DNA of 5,417 bases from Candidatus Portnoybacteria bacterium CG_4_10_14_0_2_um_filter_44_20 (GCA_002792395.1 PFOG01000040.1:1-5417), one strand, 5' to 3'; counted from the stretch's first letter, positions 1-5,248 are shown. The notes: generated by a model not told the origin, from the sequence alone. Program-made: numbers and translations.

Positions 1-57
1 CACGCTTCGCCCGCGGAACCTTGTTTCCTTGCTTCGCTCGGAAATTAGATTTTTTCA
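1..57. other. 3' flank of typA with repeat-like sequence
   Basis: This short stretch lies just downstream of the typA stop codon. I see no gene in it and no convincing terminator: TTTCC (24-28) and GGAAA (40-44) could form a weak five-pair stem, but no T-run follows on the minus strand. Two parts recur elsewhere in the window. GTTTCCTTGCTTCGC (23-37) resembles 2524-2539, and GCTTCGCTCGGAAATTAGAT (31-50) closely matches 2645-2663. This suggests a dispersed intergenic repeat rather than unique sequence. The window edge cuts it, so its full extent is unknown. Confidence 0.45.
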
Positions 58-1875
58 TTAGCGCTCCACTTTCCTCATGGCTCTTTTTCTTTCTAATTCG
101 GTGAGTTGTTGTTTTCTGAGCCGCGTTTTTACCGGAGTCACTTCCAAATATTCATCCTCCGCCATTATCTCAAGCCCTCTTTCAATCGTAAGTTTTAACA
201 CCGGGGTAAGCCGAATAGCCTCGTCTGAACCGGAAGCGCGCATATTCGTAAGCTGTTTGCCTTTTGTGGGATTTACCGTCATGTCGTTTCCTTTCGAAGT
301 ATTGCCAATGACCATGCCTTCGTAGACCTCTTCTGCCGGGCCAATATACAACTGTCCGCGATCCTGAAGATTAAATAAGGAAAAACCAAGAGCCTTACCG
401 GAAGCCATGGAAATCATAGAGCCAACGCCGTGTTTTCTTATTTCCCCGGCATACGGTTTAAAACCGATGACTCGCGAGCAAAGAATCCCCACGCCTCTGG
501 TATCAATAATAAAGTCGCCGCGATAGCCCAAAAGCCCGCGTGTCGGGATTTCGAAGACCATTCGCACCTGTCCGCAATTATTTTTCATATCCCTTAAGGC
601 CCCCCTCCTCTTTCCCATTTTTTCCATCACGGCTCCTGAAAAATTTTCAGGCACATCAACGGTAACCTCTTCAAATGGTTCCAACTTCTCCCCGTTTTCT
701 TCTTTGATAATCGCCTGGGGCTGGGAAACCTGAATTTCGTAGCCCTCGCGCCTCATGTTTTCCAAAAGTATCGCGACGTGCAATTCTCCCCTGCCATAAA
801 CCTTAAACGCTTCGGGGGAAAAATCTATCTTCAATCCGACATTTACTTCTAATTCTTTCTTTAGGCGGTCGCGAAGCTGATTATTGGTGACAAATTTTCC
901 TTTGCGTCCGGCAAACGGCGAATTATTAACCAAAAAGTTAAGTGAAATGGTCGGCTCATCCACGTTGATCGCCGGAAGCGGCTCCTGTTCCGAATTGTCG
1001 CACAAAGTTTCTCCAATATCGATATCCGAAAATCCAGCGACCATTACAATATCGCCCGCGTAAGCTTCGGCTACCTCCTCTCTTTTTAATCCTTTGAAAG
1101 TAAAAAGCTTAGTCACTCTTCCGGTTCTTGATTGGCCATCCGGCCCCTTGACCGTTAAAAAACTTCCGTTTTTGATAGTCCCTTCATAGATTCTGCCAAT
1201 AGCCATTCTCCCCAAAAAATTGTCATACGCGAGATTAAACGGCTGAAAGCGAAGCGGAATATCTTTATCTCGCTTAGCGGGATGGACTTTTAAAAGTATT
1301 TCTTCCAAAAGCGGGGTCAGATCTTCCGATTCGTCTTCCAATTTTTTTTTGGCGATTCCTTGTTTGGCTATTGTATAAATTGTAGAAAAATTAAGCTGTT
1401 CGTCGTTTGCCCCCAAGTCCAAAAAAAGTTCAAAAACCTGTTCTTGCGCCCGAAGGGGATCAGCCGCCGGCTTATCTATCTTATTAATGACAACTATCGG
1501 CTGAAGCCCAAGCTCTAAAGATTTCTTAAGCACAAATCTCGTTTGCGGCATCGGGCCCTCCTGCGCATCCACAACCAAAAGCACGCTATCTATCGAGCGG
1601 AGCACCCGCTCCACCTCGGAACCAAAATCGGCGTGCCCCGGAGTGTCAACGATGTTTATCTTCGTCGAGACCCGCCCGGAAGAATCTCCCGCCACGGGAA
1701 AAAAGACCGAAGCGTTCTTGGAATAGATGGTAATTCCCCGCTCCTTTTCTAAAATATTAGAGTCCATCGTTGCCCCTTCCTCTTCAACCATTCCGGTCTG
1801 CTTCATAATGGCATCGGTCAGCTTAGTTTTTCCATGGTCAACGTGGGCAATAATAGCAATGTTTCTAATCTCCAT
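58..1875 (-). CDS. typA: TypA/BipA ribosome-associated translational GTPase
   Basis: An intact 605-residue protein, the usual length for TypA/BipA, a cytoplasmic GTPase that binds the ribosome and supports ribosome assembly and stress or cold growth. The G motifs are all visible: G1 AHVDHGKT (10-17), G2 RGITI (46-50), G3 DTPGH (77-81), G4 NKID (131-134) and a G5-like segment near 165-173. An EF-G-like domain II follows (about 205-300), then domains III and V. The BipA-specific C-terminal end carries [19 protein letters not shown] (535-553) and the basic tail [18 protein letters not shown] (585-602). The residue after the Mg-binding Thr is Lys18, where many homologues have Thr. The ATG at 1873-1875 is the only sensible start: it gives the canonical [10 protein letters not shown] opening, and an in-frame TAA lies shortly upstream. 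No Shine-Dalgarno precedes it, only CCCCTTTTTTT. It is probably co-transcribed with the small gene 93 bp upstream. Function is certain at family level. Confidence 0.98.
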   Translation of the reverse strand: MEIRNIAIIAHVDHGKTKLTDAIMKQTGMVEEEGATMDSNILEKERGITIYSKNASVFFPVAGDSSGRVSTKINIVDTPGHADFGSEVERVLRSIDSVLLVVDAQEGPMPQTRFVLKKSLELGLQPIVVINKIDKPAADPLRAQEQVFELFLDLGANDEQLNFSTIYTIAKQGIAKKKLEDESEDLTPLLEEILLKVHPAKRDKDIPLRFQPFNLAYDNFLGRMAIGRIYEGTIKNGSFLTVKGPDGQSRTGRVTKLFTFKGLKREEVAEAYAGDIVMVAGFSDIDIGETLCDNSEQEPLPAINVDEPTISLNFLVNNSPFAGRKGKFVTNNQLRDRLKKELEVNVGLKIDFSPEAFKVYGRGELHVAILLENMRREGYEIQVSQPQAIIKEENGEKLEPFEEVTVDVPENFSGAVMEKMGKRRGALRDMKNNCGQVRMVFEIPTRGLLGYRGDFIIDTRGVGILCSRVIGFKPYAGEIRKHGVGSMISMASGKALGFSLFNLQDRGQLYIGPAEEVYEGMVIGNTSKGNDMTVNPTKGKQLTNMRASGSDEAIRLTPVLKLTIERGLEIMAEDEYLEVTPVKTRLRKQQLTELERKRAMRKVER

Positions 1876-1919
1876 AAAAAAAGGGGCTTTTTAAGCCGTT
1901 AAAAAATGGCCTTTCGGCC
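1876..1919 (-). promoter_or_regulatory. typA leader with two tandem small hairpins
   Basis: On the minus strand the sequence before the typA ATG contains GGCC-GAAA-GGCC (1919-1908), a four-pair stem with a GNRA loop, followed by ATTTTTT. Next comes GGCTT-AAA-AAGCC (1897-1885), followed by CC and seven T residues that abut the start codon. Each looks like a weak intrinsic terminator or attenuator. The second sits where a ribosome binding site would be expected, and none is visible. They could end transcripts from the upstream small gene, tune read-through into typA, or be incidental. The stems are seen in the sequence; the regulatory role is inferred. Confidence 0.4.
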
Positions 1920-1968
1920 GTTAATAGCATGGGTAATGGACAAAAAGATACCGGGAGAATTTAATCTA

Positions 1969-2289
1969 TCAGGCAACTTCGCGATTTGAACAAAGCCAAT
2001 CAATTACCCTCTTTCGATGTTGATCGATTGACCACATATCGCCATTTTTGAAAAGCGCCGGGTGCGTGCCTTGAAACTTTTCTAAATTTGCGACCGAAGC
2101 GCGCGGAAAAGCGGCGGGAATATTTTGATTATAAAATTCCGCAAACTCCGAAATAGATATTTGCATCTGGCTAATTTCTAATTCTGCCTTGTTCCTTTTC
2201 ATTTTTAAATGATACAACATATTAATTAAAAAAGCAATGTTCCGCATCAAATCATCTAAAATCTGACTATTGTGAGCGGGGGCGCTCAC
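1969..2289 (-). CDS. small hypothetical protein, possibly DNA-binding
   Basis: I do not recognise this family. The frame gives 106 residues from a GTG at 2287-2289, but that codon lies in the stem of a repeat hairpin. The ATG at 2245-2247 (residue 15; 92-residue product) is the more natural start, although neither has a Shine-Dalgarno. The N-terminal half (about 11-50) is predicted by eye to be helical, with a hydrophobic run (AFLINMLYHL) followed by a charged helix that could form a coiled coil. The C-terminal half (about 50-100) has the pattern FPRASVANLEKF, then HPALFKNGDMWSID and QHRKRVIDWL. This resembles small helix-turn-helix or winged-helix modules in which a W-x-I-D strand follows the recognition helix; it is a pattern impression only. 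Codon choice looks protein-like. A good promoter (2378-2406) lies upstream and typA follows 93 bp downstream, so the two may share a transcript. Confidence 0.6.
   Translation of the reverse strand: MSAPAHNSQILDDLMRNIAFLINMLYHLKMKRNKAELEISQMQISISEFAEFYNQNIPAAFPRASVANLEKFQGTHPALFKNGDMWSIDQHRKRVIDWLCSNREVA
2250..2267. repeat. 18-bp imperfect direct repeat, copy 1
   Basis: AATCATCTAAAATCTGAC here matches AATCATCTAATTTCTGAC at 2354-2371 in 16 of 18 positions. The two copies flank the tandem hairpin units. This copy encodes residues just before the likely ATG of the small gene. The other copy lies at the expected transcription start of the promoter at 2378-2406. Confidence 0.6.
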
Positions 2290-2339
2290 GCAAGCTACGC
2301 TTAATTGTGAGCGTTCCGCTCACGCAAGCTATGCTTAAT
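2271..2339. repeat. tandem hairpin repeat, two units of 35 and 34 bp
   Basis: Unit 1 (2271-2305) and unit 2 (2306-2339) are nearly identical direct repeats. Each begins with a perfect seven-pair stem, GTGAGCG and CGCTCAC. The loop is GGGG in unit 1 (2272-2289) and TTC in unit 2 (2307-2323). Each unit then has a smaller stem, AAGC-TAC/TAT-GCTT (2292-2302 and 2326-2336), and ends in TTAAT. The stem is kept while the loop differs, which suggests either constraint on the stem or a hairpin-type repeat family. On the minus strand the units would lie in the leader of the small gene at 1969-2289 and overlap its possible GTG start. Confidence 0.85.
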
Positions 2340-2353
2340 ACGGACATCGGTTG

Positions 2354-2371
2354 AATCATCTAATTTCTGAC
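2354..2371. repeat. 18-bp imperfect direct repeat, copy 2
   Basis: AATCATCTAATTTCTGAC is the second copy of the repeat at 2250-2267, differing at two central bases. On the minus strand it reads GTCAGAAATTAGATGATT and would form the first bases of a transcript starting about seven bases past the -10 box at 2378-2383. In-frame stops prevent it from being an extension of the small gene. Confidence 0.6.
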
Positions 2372-2377
2372 CGAAAT

Positions 2378-2406
2378 ATTATGCGGTAAAATGAAGTAAA
2401 TCTCAA
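2378..2406 (-). promoter_or_regulatory. sigma70-type promoter for the small gene and possibly typA
   Basis: On the minus strand TTGAGA (2406-2401, five of six matches to the -35 consensus) is followed by a 17-bp spacer and CATAAT (2383-2378, five of six matches to the -10 consensus). This is the best promoter match in the window. It lies just past the bidirectional terminator at 2434-2460 and would start a transcript near 2371, giving a leader of about 125 bases before the ATG at 2247 that includes both tandem hairpin units. Identification rests on consensus match and spacing only. Confidence 0.6.
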
Positions 2407-2423
2407 TAAAATTAACTTCATTT
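2389..2423. repeat. 9-bp inverted repeat around the -35 box
   Basis: AAATGAAGT (2389-2397) and ACTTCATTT (2415-2423) are perfect inverted arms separated by 17 bp. The -35 box (2401-2406) sits between the arms, and the first arm is inside the promoter spacer. The arrangement would suit an operator for a dimeric repressor. It could equally form a hairpin in read-through RNA. Confidence 0.5.
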
Positions 2424-2433
2424 GAGGAATATT

Positions 2434-2460
2434 AAAAGAGCGGATATTTTCCGCTCTTTT
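2434..2460. terminator. bidirectional intrinsic terminator
   Basis: AAAAGAGCGG (2434-2443), loop ATATTTT and CCGCTCTTTT (2451-2460) form a perfect ten-pair stem with T-rich 3' ends in both directions: TTTTACTTT on plus, TTTTAAT on minus. It isolates the promoter at 2378-2406 from transcription arriving from the acyl-CoA dehydrogenase operon. Confidence 0.65.
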
Positions 2461-2478
2461 ACTTTATATAATAGACCT

Positions 2479-2595
2479 GTTGCTTTTTAAGCAACAATGA
2501 ACCTCCGCCGGCAGGAGCAGGCGGTTTCCTCGGCTTCGCCTTCGGCGGTTCTTTCTATCCGCTTCATCCGCCCCGCAGAAATGCGGGGCGGTTTT
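2479..2595 (+). other. GC-rich hairpin block, possible structured RNA or dispersed repeat
   Basis: The block starts with a perfect stem, GTTGCTT-TTT-AAGCAAC (2479-2495). Next is a segment closed by GAACC (2499-2503) and GGTTC (2547-2551), with internal CCGCC (2505-2509) able to pair with GGCGG (2520-2524). It ends in a strong terminator-like hairpin at 2568-2591. A perfect TATAAT lies just upstream on the plus strand (2467-2472), but I see no -35 box. It could be a small RNA of about 115 bases read on plus, or a dispersed palindromic intergenic repeat of the kind I associate with Parcubacteria genomes. The base composition is clearly more GC-rich than the AT-rich flank to its left. I cannot choose between these from one copy. 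Confidence 0.4.
2568..2595 (+). terminator. strong GC hairpin with GAAA loop and T-run
   Basis: CCGCCCCGCA (2568-2577), loop GAAA (2578-2581) and TGCGGGGCGG (2582-2591) form a perfect ten-pair stem followed by TTTT (2592-2595). The form is that of a rho-independent terminator reading on plus, yet no plus-strand gene precedes it. It would end the possible RNA from the block at 2479-2595, or it may be a repeat. Its core closely resembles the hairpin at 2623-2642. Confidence 0.5.
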
Positions 2596-2608
2596 CGCGA
2601 ATAGAAAT

Positions 2609-2642
2609 AAAAAACTGCTCGTCCCCCGCAGTATTGCGGGGG
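2609..2642 (-). terminator. probable terminator of the CoA-transferase/acyl-CoA dehydrogenase operon
   Basis: Fifteen bases past the dehydrogenase stop, the minus strand has CCCCCGCA-ATAC-TGCGGGGG (2642-2623), a perfect eight-pair stem. The spacer ACGAGCAG and six T residues (2614-2609) follow. The gap between stem and T-run is longer than ideal, so termination may be inefficient, with the stem at 2434-2460 as a back-up. A small alternative stem (CTGC 2631-2628 with GCAG 2618-2615) would sit directly before the T-run. Confidence 0.55.
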
Positions 2643-2644
2643 GG

Positions 2645-2663
2645 GCTTCGCGCGAAATTAGAT
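2645..2663. repeat. short repeat shared with the 3' flank of typA
   Basis: GCTTCGCGCGAAATTAGAT nearly matches GCTTCGCTCGGAAATTAGAT at 31-50, with one substitution and one single-base indel. It contains the perfect palindrome TTCGCGCGAA (2647-2656) and includes the TAA stop of the acyl-CoA dehydrogenase frame. Both copies lie at the 3' end of a gene. Confidence 0.45.
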
Positions 2664-3044
2664 CTTCAACAATTCTTTAAAAATGATCATTCTTTGGATT
2701 TGAGAAGTGCCCTCGTACACTTGAAGGACTCTCGCGTCTCGGTAAAATCTTTCCACCAAAGCGGGCTTTAAATATCCGGATCCGCCGAAAATTTGAAGAG
2801 CCTTGCTGGCGACTCTTTCGGCCATTTCAGAAGCATAAGCTTTGGCCATGGAGGCCGATTTAATAAAAGGCAGCCCCCTGTCTATCAACCAGGCCGCCCG
2901 GTAAGTCATTAACTCGGCAGCTTCAATCTCTATTGCCATTTCCGCCAGCATAAATTGAATGGCCTGAAACTCGGAAATCTTTTTGCCGAATTGCTCCCTA
3001 TTTTGGGCGTAGGCAAGGGCCTCCTGAAAGGCTCCCTTGGCCAC
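2658..3044 (-). CDS. acyl-CoA dehydrogenase, C-terminal fragment
   Basis: This open frame after the internal stop gives 128 residues if begun at the GTG at 3042-3044, nine bases past the TAA. It is the C-terminal four-helix domain. Its first stretch, EALAYAQNREQFGKKISEFQ, has the R-x-Q-F-G-K motif typical of the FAD and subunit interface. IFGGSGYL and VERFYRDAR follow, then VYEGTSQIQR with the expected catalytic base Glu (fragment residue 111). Relatives usually have a bulkier residue at the Ser of GGSGY. A GGGG lies directly against the GTG, but no properly spaced Shine-Dalgarno exists, so independent translation by re-initiation is possible but doubtful. Without the N-terminal and beta-barrel domains it should not form the active site alone. 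Confidence 0.55.
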   Translation of the reverse strand: MAKGAFQEALAYAQNREQFGKKISEFQAIQFMLAEMAIEIEAAELMTYRAAWLIDRGLPFIKSASMAKAYASEMAERVASKALQIFGGSGYLKPALVERFYRDARVLQVYEGTSQIQRMIIFKELLKI

Positions 3045-3053
3045 CCCCAGAGA

Positions 3054-3797
3054 TTAAGCCGCGATATTCACCCTGCCGCCGTTGAGAGTCCGCATGGCAA
3101 CTTTGAAGCCCTGTCCCTCTCCCCCGAGCATATTCTCTTTTGGAATTCTGCAGTTATCGAAGAAAAGCTGAACGGTTAAAGAACAGTTAATGCCCATTTT
3201 CTCTTCAACTCTAGTCACTTTGAATCCGGGAGAAGAACTTTCAATGATGAAAGCCGTCAGCTCCTTGTGGCGGTCAGGCCCAGTCCTGAAAACTCCCACG
3301 CAAATATCGGCTACCGAGCCATTGGTGACAAATATCTTATCTCCATTTAACACCCATTGATTCCCTTCCAGACGAGCCGTCGCTTTTATCCCGGCCACAT
3401 CAGATCCGGCTCCGGGCTCGATCAAAAGCCAGCAACCCAGTTTATCGCCCTTGGCTAATGGCACGAGGTATTTTTGTTTTTGCTCCCCTGTGCCGTGGTT
3501 CAGAATCGGAGTACAGGAAAGTGAATTATTAGCGGACATGATAAGCCCAAGGCCAGCCGAGATCTTGGCTATTTCTTCCTCCATTATGCAATAAGAAATA
3601 GTGTCGGCTCCCGCCCCCCCGTACTTTTCGGGGATGATAATTCCCAACAGCCCCAACTTGGCCGCTTTTTTGACCAGAGGCATAGGAAACATTTCCGCCC
3701 TTTCATATTCTTCAATTTTGGGCTTAACTTCCCTTTCAACAAACTTTCTCACCATTTCCCGAATCATCTTTTGCTCTTGTGAAAAGTCAAAATCCAT
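3054..3797 (-). CDS. acyl-CoA dehydrogenase, N-terminal fragment
   Basis: The 247 residues before the premature stop hold the N-terminal helical domain (about 1-115), the beta-barrel domain (about 118-220) and the start of the C-terminal helices. The acyl-CoA dehydrogenase signature appears as CWLLIEPGAGSD (122-133), but residue 126 is Ile where the family has a highly conserved Thr that contacts FAD. KIFVTNG (154-160) and RIPKENMLGGEGQGF (217-231) are typical. The MGINCSLTVQLFF stretch (201-213) departs from the usual M-G-x-R-x-S-x-T-x-E-L pattern at the Arg and Glu. The ATG start at 3795-3797 is secure because AGGGAGGTGG precedes it. The product would lack the catalytic Glu and be inactive unless the stop is read through. 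Confidence 0.6.
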   Translation of the reverse strand: MDFDFSQEQKMIREMVRKFVEREVKPKIEEYERAEMFPMPLVKKAAKLGLLGIIIPEKYGGAGADTISYCIMEEEIAKISAGLGLIMSANNSLSCTPILNHGTGEQKQKYLVPLAKGDKLGCWLLIEPGAGSDVAGIKATARLEGNQWVLNGDKIFVTNGSVADICVGVFRTGPDRHKELTAFIIESSSPGFKVTRVEEKMGINCSLTVQLFFDNCRIPKENMLGGEGQGFKVAMRTLNGGRVNIAA

Positions 3798-3800
3798 CTT

Positions 3801-3810
3801 CCACCTCCCT
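3801..3810 (-). promoter_or_regulatory. strong ribosome binding site of the acyl-CoA dehydrogenase
   Basis: AGGGAGGTGG on the minus strand puts GGAGG six bases before the ATG at 3797. It lies in the 25-bp gap after the CoA-transferase stop and fixes the start codon. The strength of the site contrasts with typA, which has none visible. Confidence 0.8.
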
Positions 3811-3822
3811 AATTTAGGATTT

Positions 3823-5238
3823 CTAGACGTCCATTTTTTTTAGATTTTTGGCTATAATTAGTCTCGGTTCAGTCAAAGCTTGAACTTCCTTTACGGTTTT
3901 GCCGGGAGCAATTTCTTTCAAGACTAATCCCCGCCTGGTCACCTTAATTACCGCTAATTCGGTGATTATCAAATTCACCGCTCCTTTGGCAGTTAAGGGA
4001 AGGGAACATTTTTTTACTATCTTTGGTTGGCCATCGGGGGTGGTATGCTCTGTGGCTATGATTACCCTTTTGGCGTTGGCTGCCAAATCCATTCCTCCAC
4101 CGATTCCCGGCGCTCTTTTCCCGGGAATCAGATAATTTGCCAGATTGCCCTTTTCGTCAACTTGCAAAGCCCCAAGGACGGTTTTGTCAATGTGGCCTCC
4201 CCGAATCATCGAAAAAGATAAAGAGCTGTCAAAAAAAGCTCCGCCATCTAAAACTGTGATTGGATTCCCGCCGGCATCGATAATATCGGGGTCCTCAAAA
4301 CCCTCCTGCGGCCTGGGACCTATCCCCAAAACTCCGGGTTCTGCCTGAAGATTGACGGTTACGTCCTTAGGGATATAGTTTGCGACCAAAGTGGGAATGC
4401 CAATACCCAGATTCACCACATCTCCATTTTCCAGCTCCTTGGCCACCCGCCTGGCTATCTTCTCTTTTGTGGAACCAATAGCCCGATAACCCCTTGGCTT
4501 AAACTCCCAGGGCCTGACTTTCCTTCCAGAGCTTTGAACGAGGATATCAACATAATTGAAAGGCAACATTACTTCGTCAGGAGCTATCTCTCCTGTTTCA
4601 ACGATGTTTTCTGCTTCCACTATGGTAATCTCAGCAGCCTGAGCGACAGCCGGATTGAAGTTTCGGGCCGCTCCCCGGAAAATTAAATTTCCTTTTTTAT
4701 CTGCCATCCAAGCTTTGATAAAAGCAAATTTTGGTTTAGGAAAAAAGGCCTCTTCAAAAATGTATTCTTTACCATTGATAATTTTCTTTTCTTTTCCTTT
4801 TTCGACTTCGGTGCCCACGCCAGTTGGAGTGTAAAATCCGCCAATGCCCGATCCCGTCGCTCTGAACTTTTCGATTAAAGTGCCTTGAGGAATAAGATTA
4901 ACTTTTAGTTTCCCCTGGGTGACCAGTTTTTCAGCTTCCGGATTTGTCGCTATAAAAGAAACGGTTAGGGAATCTACCTGGCCACTTTCTATCAATTTAC
5001 CGGTGCTTTCTCCGGGTAACCCCGTGTCATTGCTGAAAATTTTCAACCTCTTTGTTCCCCGCAAAACCAAGGCGTCAATAAGGTCGAGGGCAACTCCAGC
5101 ACTAAAGAAAGTGGCAATGGCAATGCTGTCTCCGTCCTTAATTAAACTTACGGCTTCTTCGGCTGTCATTATTTCGGCGGCGGAGCCGCCCGAAACAAAG
5201 TTCTTGCGAAGCAAGGTTTTTATTTTTGCTTTTCCCAT
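3823..5238 (-). CDS. fused alpha-beta 3-oxoacid/short-chain acyl CoA-transferase
   Basis: A 471-residue family I CoA-transferase with both halves in one chain, like mammalian SCOT and unlike split AtoD/AtoA. It moves CoA between short-chain acids (for example acetate, butyrate or acetoacetate) through a glutamyl-CoA intermediate in the cytoplasm. Numbering is from the ATG at 5236-5238. The alpha half (about 20-240) contains GNLIFRGAARNFNP (183-196) and IVETGEIAPDEVMLP (212-226). The beta half (about 250-471) contains VNLGIGIPTLVANYIP (275-290), the nucleophile region LQAEPGVLGIGP (297-308) with catalytic Glu300, then MIRGGHID (344-351), GNLANYLIPGK (364-374) and GIGGGMDL (378-385). The active-site text is AEPG where classical enzymes have SENG, and the usual alpha GGF motif is altered (IATFFSAG). 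A TTG at 5254-5256 could add six residues, but the ribosome binding site lies within that extension, so the ATG is preferred. It is first in the operon. Family is certain; substrate is not. Confidence 0.93.
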   Translation of the reverse strand: MGKAKIKTLLRKNFVSGGSAAEIMTAEEAVSLIKDGDSIAIATFFSAGVALDLIDALVLRGTKRLKIFSNDTGLPGESTGKLIESGQVDSLTVSFIATNPEAEKLVTQGKLKVNLIPQGTLIEKFRATGSGIGGFYTPTGVGTEVEKGKEKKIINGKEYIFEEAFFPKPKFAFIKAWMADKKGNLIFRGAARNFNPAVAQAAEITIVEAENIVETGEIAPDEVMLPFNYVDILVQSSGRKVRPWEFKPRGYRAIGSTKEKIARRVAKELENGDVVNLGIGIPTLVANYIPKDVTVNLQAEPGVLGIGPRPQEGFEDPDIIDAGGNPITVLDGGAFFDSSLSFSMIRGGHIDKTVLGALQVDEKGNLANYLIPGKRAPGIGGGMDLAANAKRVIIATEHTTPDGQPKIVKKCSLPLTAKGAVNLIITELAVIKVTRRGLVLKEIAPGKTVKEVQALTEPRLIIAKNLKKMDV

Positions 5239-5242
5239 GATT

Positions 5243-5248
5243 CCTCCC
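5243..5248 (-). promoter_or_regulatory. ribosome binding site that decides the CoA-transferase start
   Basis: GGGAGG on the minus strand lies four bases before the ATG at 5238. It supports that codon over the upstream in-frame TTG at 5256, which has no such site. Confidence 0.75.

Larger units (their letters stand above)
2658..3797 (-). pseudogene. acyl-CoA dehydrogenase interrupted by an in-frame TAA
   Basis: Read through one stop, this frame encodes 379 residues, the normal length of a short-chain acyl-CoA dehydrogenase. These cytoplasmic FAD flavoproteins interconvert acyl-CoA and trans-2-enoyl-CoA with ETF as electron partner. The only lesion is TAA at 3054-3056 (codon 248), in the sequence GRVNIAA-stop-SLGVAKGAF. 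Relatives typically have Gln (or Cys) there, and CAA to TAA is a single transition. Both sides stay in the same frame and all family landmarks remain, including the catalytic Glu at about residue 362. The start ATG has an excellent ribosome binding site. The other genes also use TAA, TAG and TGA as ordinary stops, so recoding is unlikely. The gene may be a very recent pseudogene, a strain polymorphism or a sequencing error. Its tight spacing behind the CoA-transferase suggests a shared role in short-chain acyl-CoA metabolism; the exact substrate cannot be read from the sequence. Confidence 0.8.

Noticed and set aside
2303..2323. Resemblance of AATTGTGAGCG...CGCTCAC to the lac operator
   Set aside because: It arises from the tandem hairpin repeat; there is no LacI-family gene or sugar operon nearby, and the loop does not match a real operator.
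2271..2339. CRISPR array
   Set aside because: There are only two directly abutting units with no spacers and no cas genes.
2497..2604. Possible 35-codon plus-strand ORF starting at ATG 2497
   Set aside because: It lies wholly in a palindrome-rich block, has no ribosome binding site and encodes an Arg/Ser/Ala-rich string typical of chance reading of GC-rich repeats.
3054..3056. Stop-codon reassignment (TAA read as Gln)
   Set aside because: TAA also ends typA and the dehydrogenase frame itself at natural positions, and I know of no bacterial code with TAA as Gln.
2658..3797. Naturally split two-subunit acyl-CoA dehydrogenase
   Set aside because: The break falls inside the first helix of the C-terminal domain in the same frame, with no proper ribosome site for the second part; a single nonsense change is simpler.
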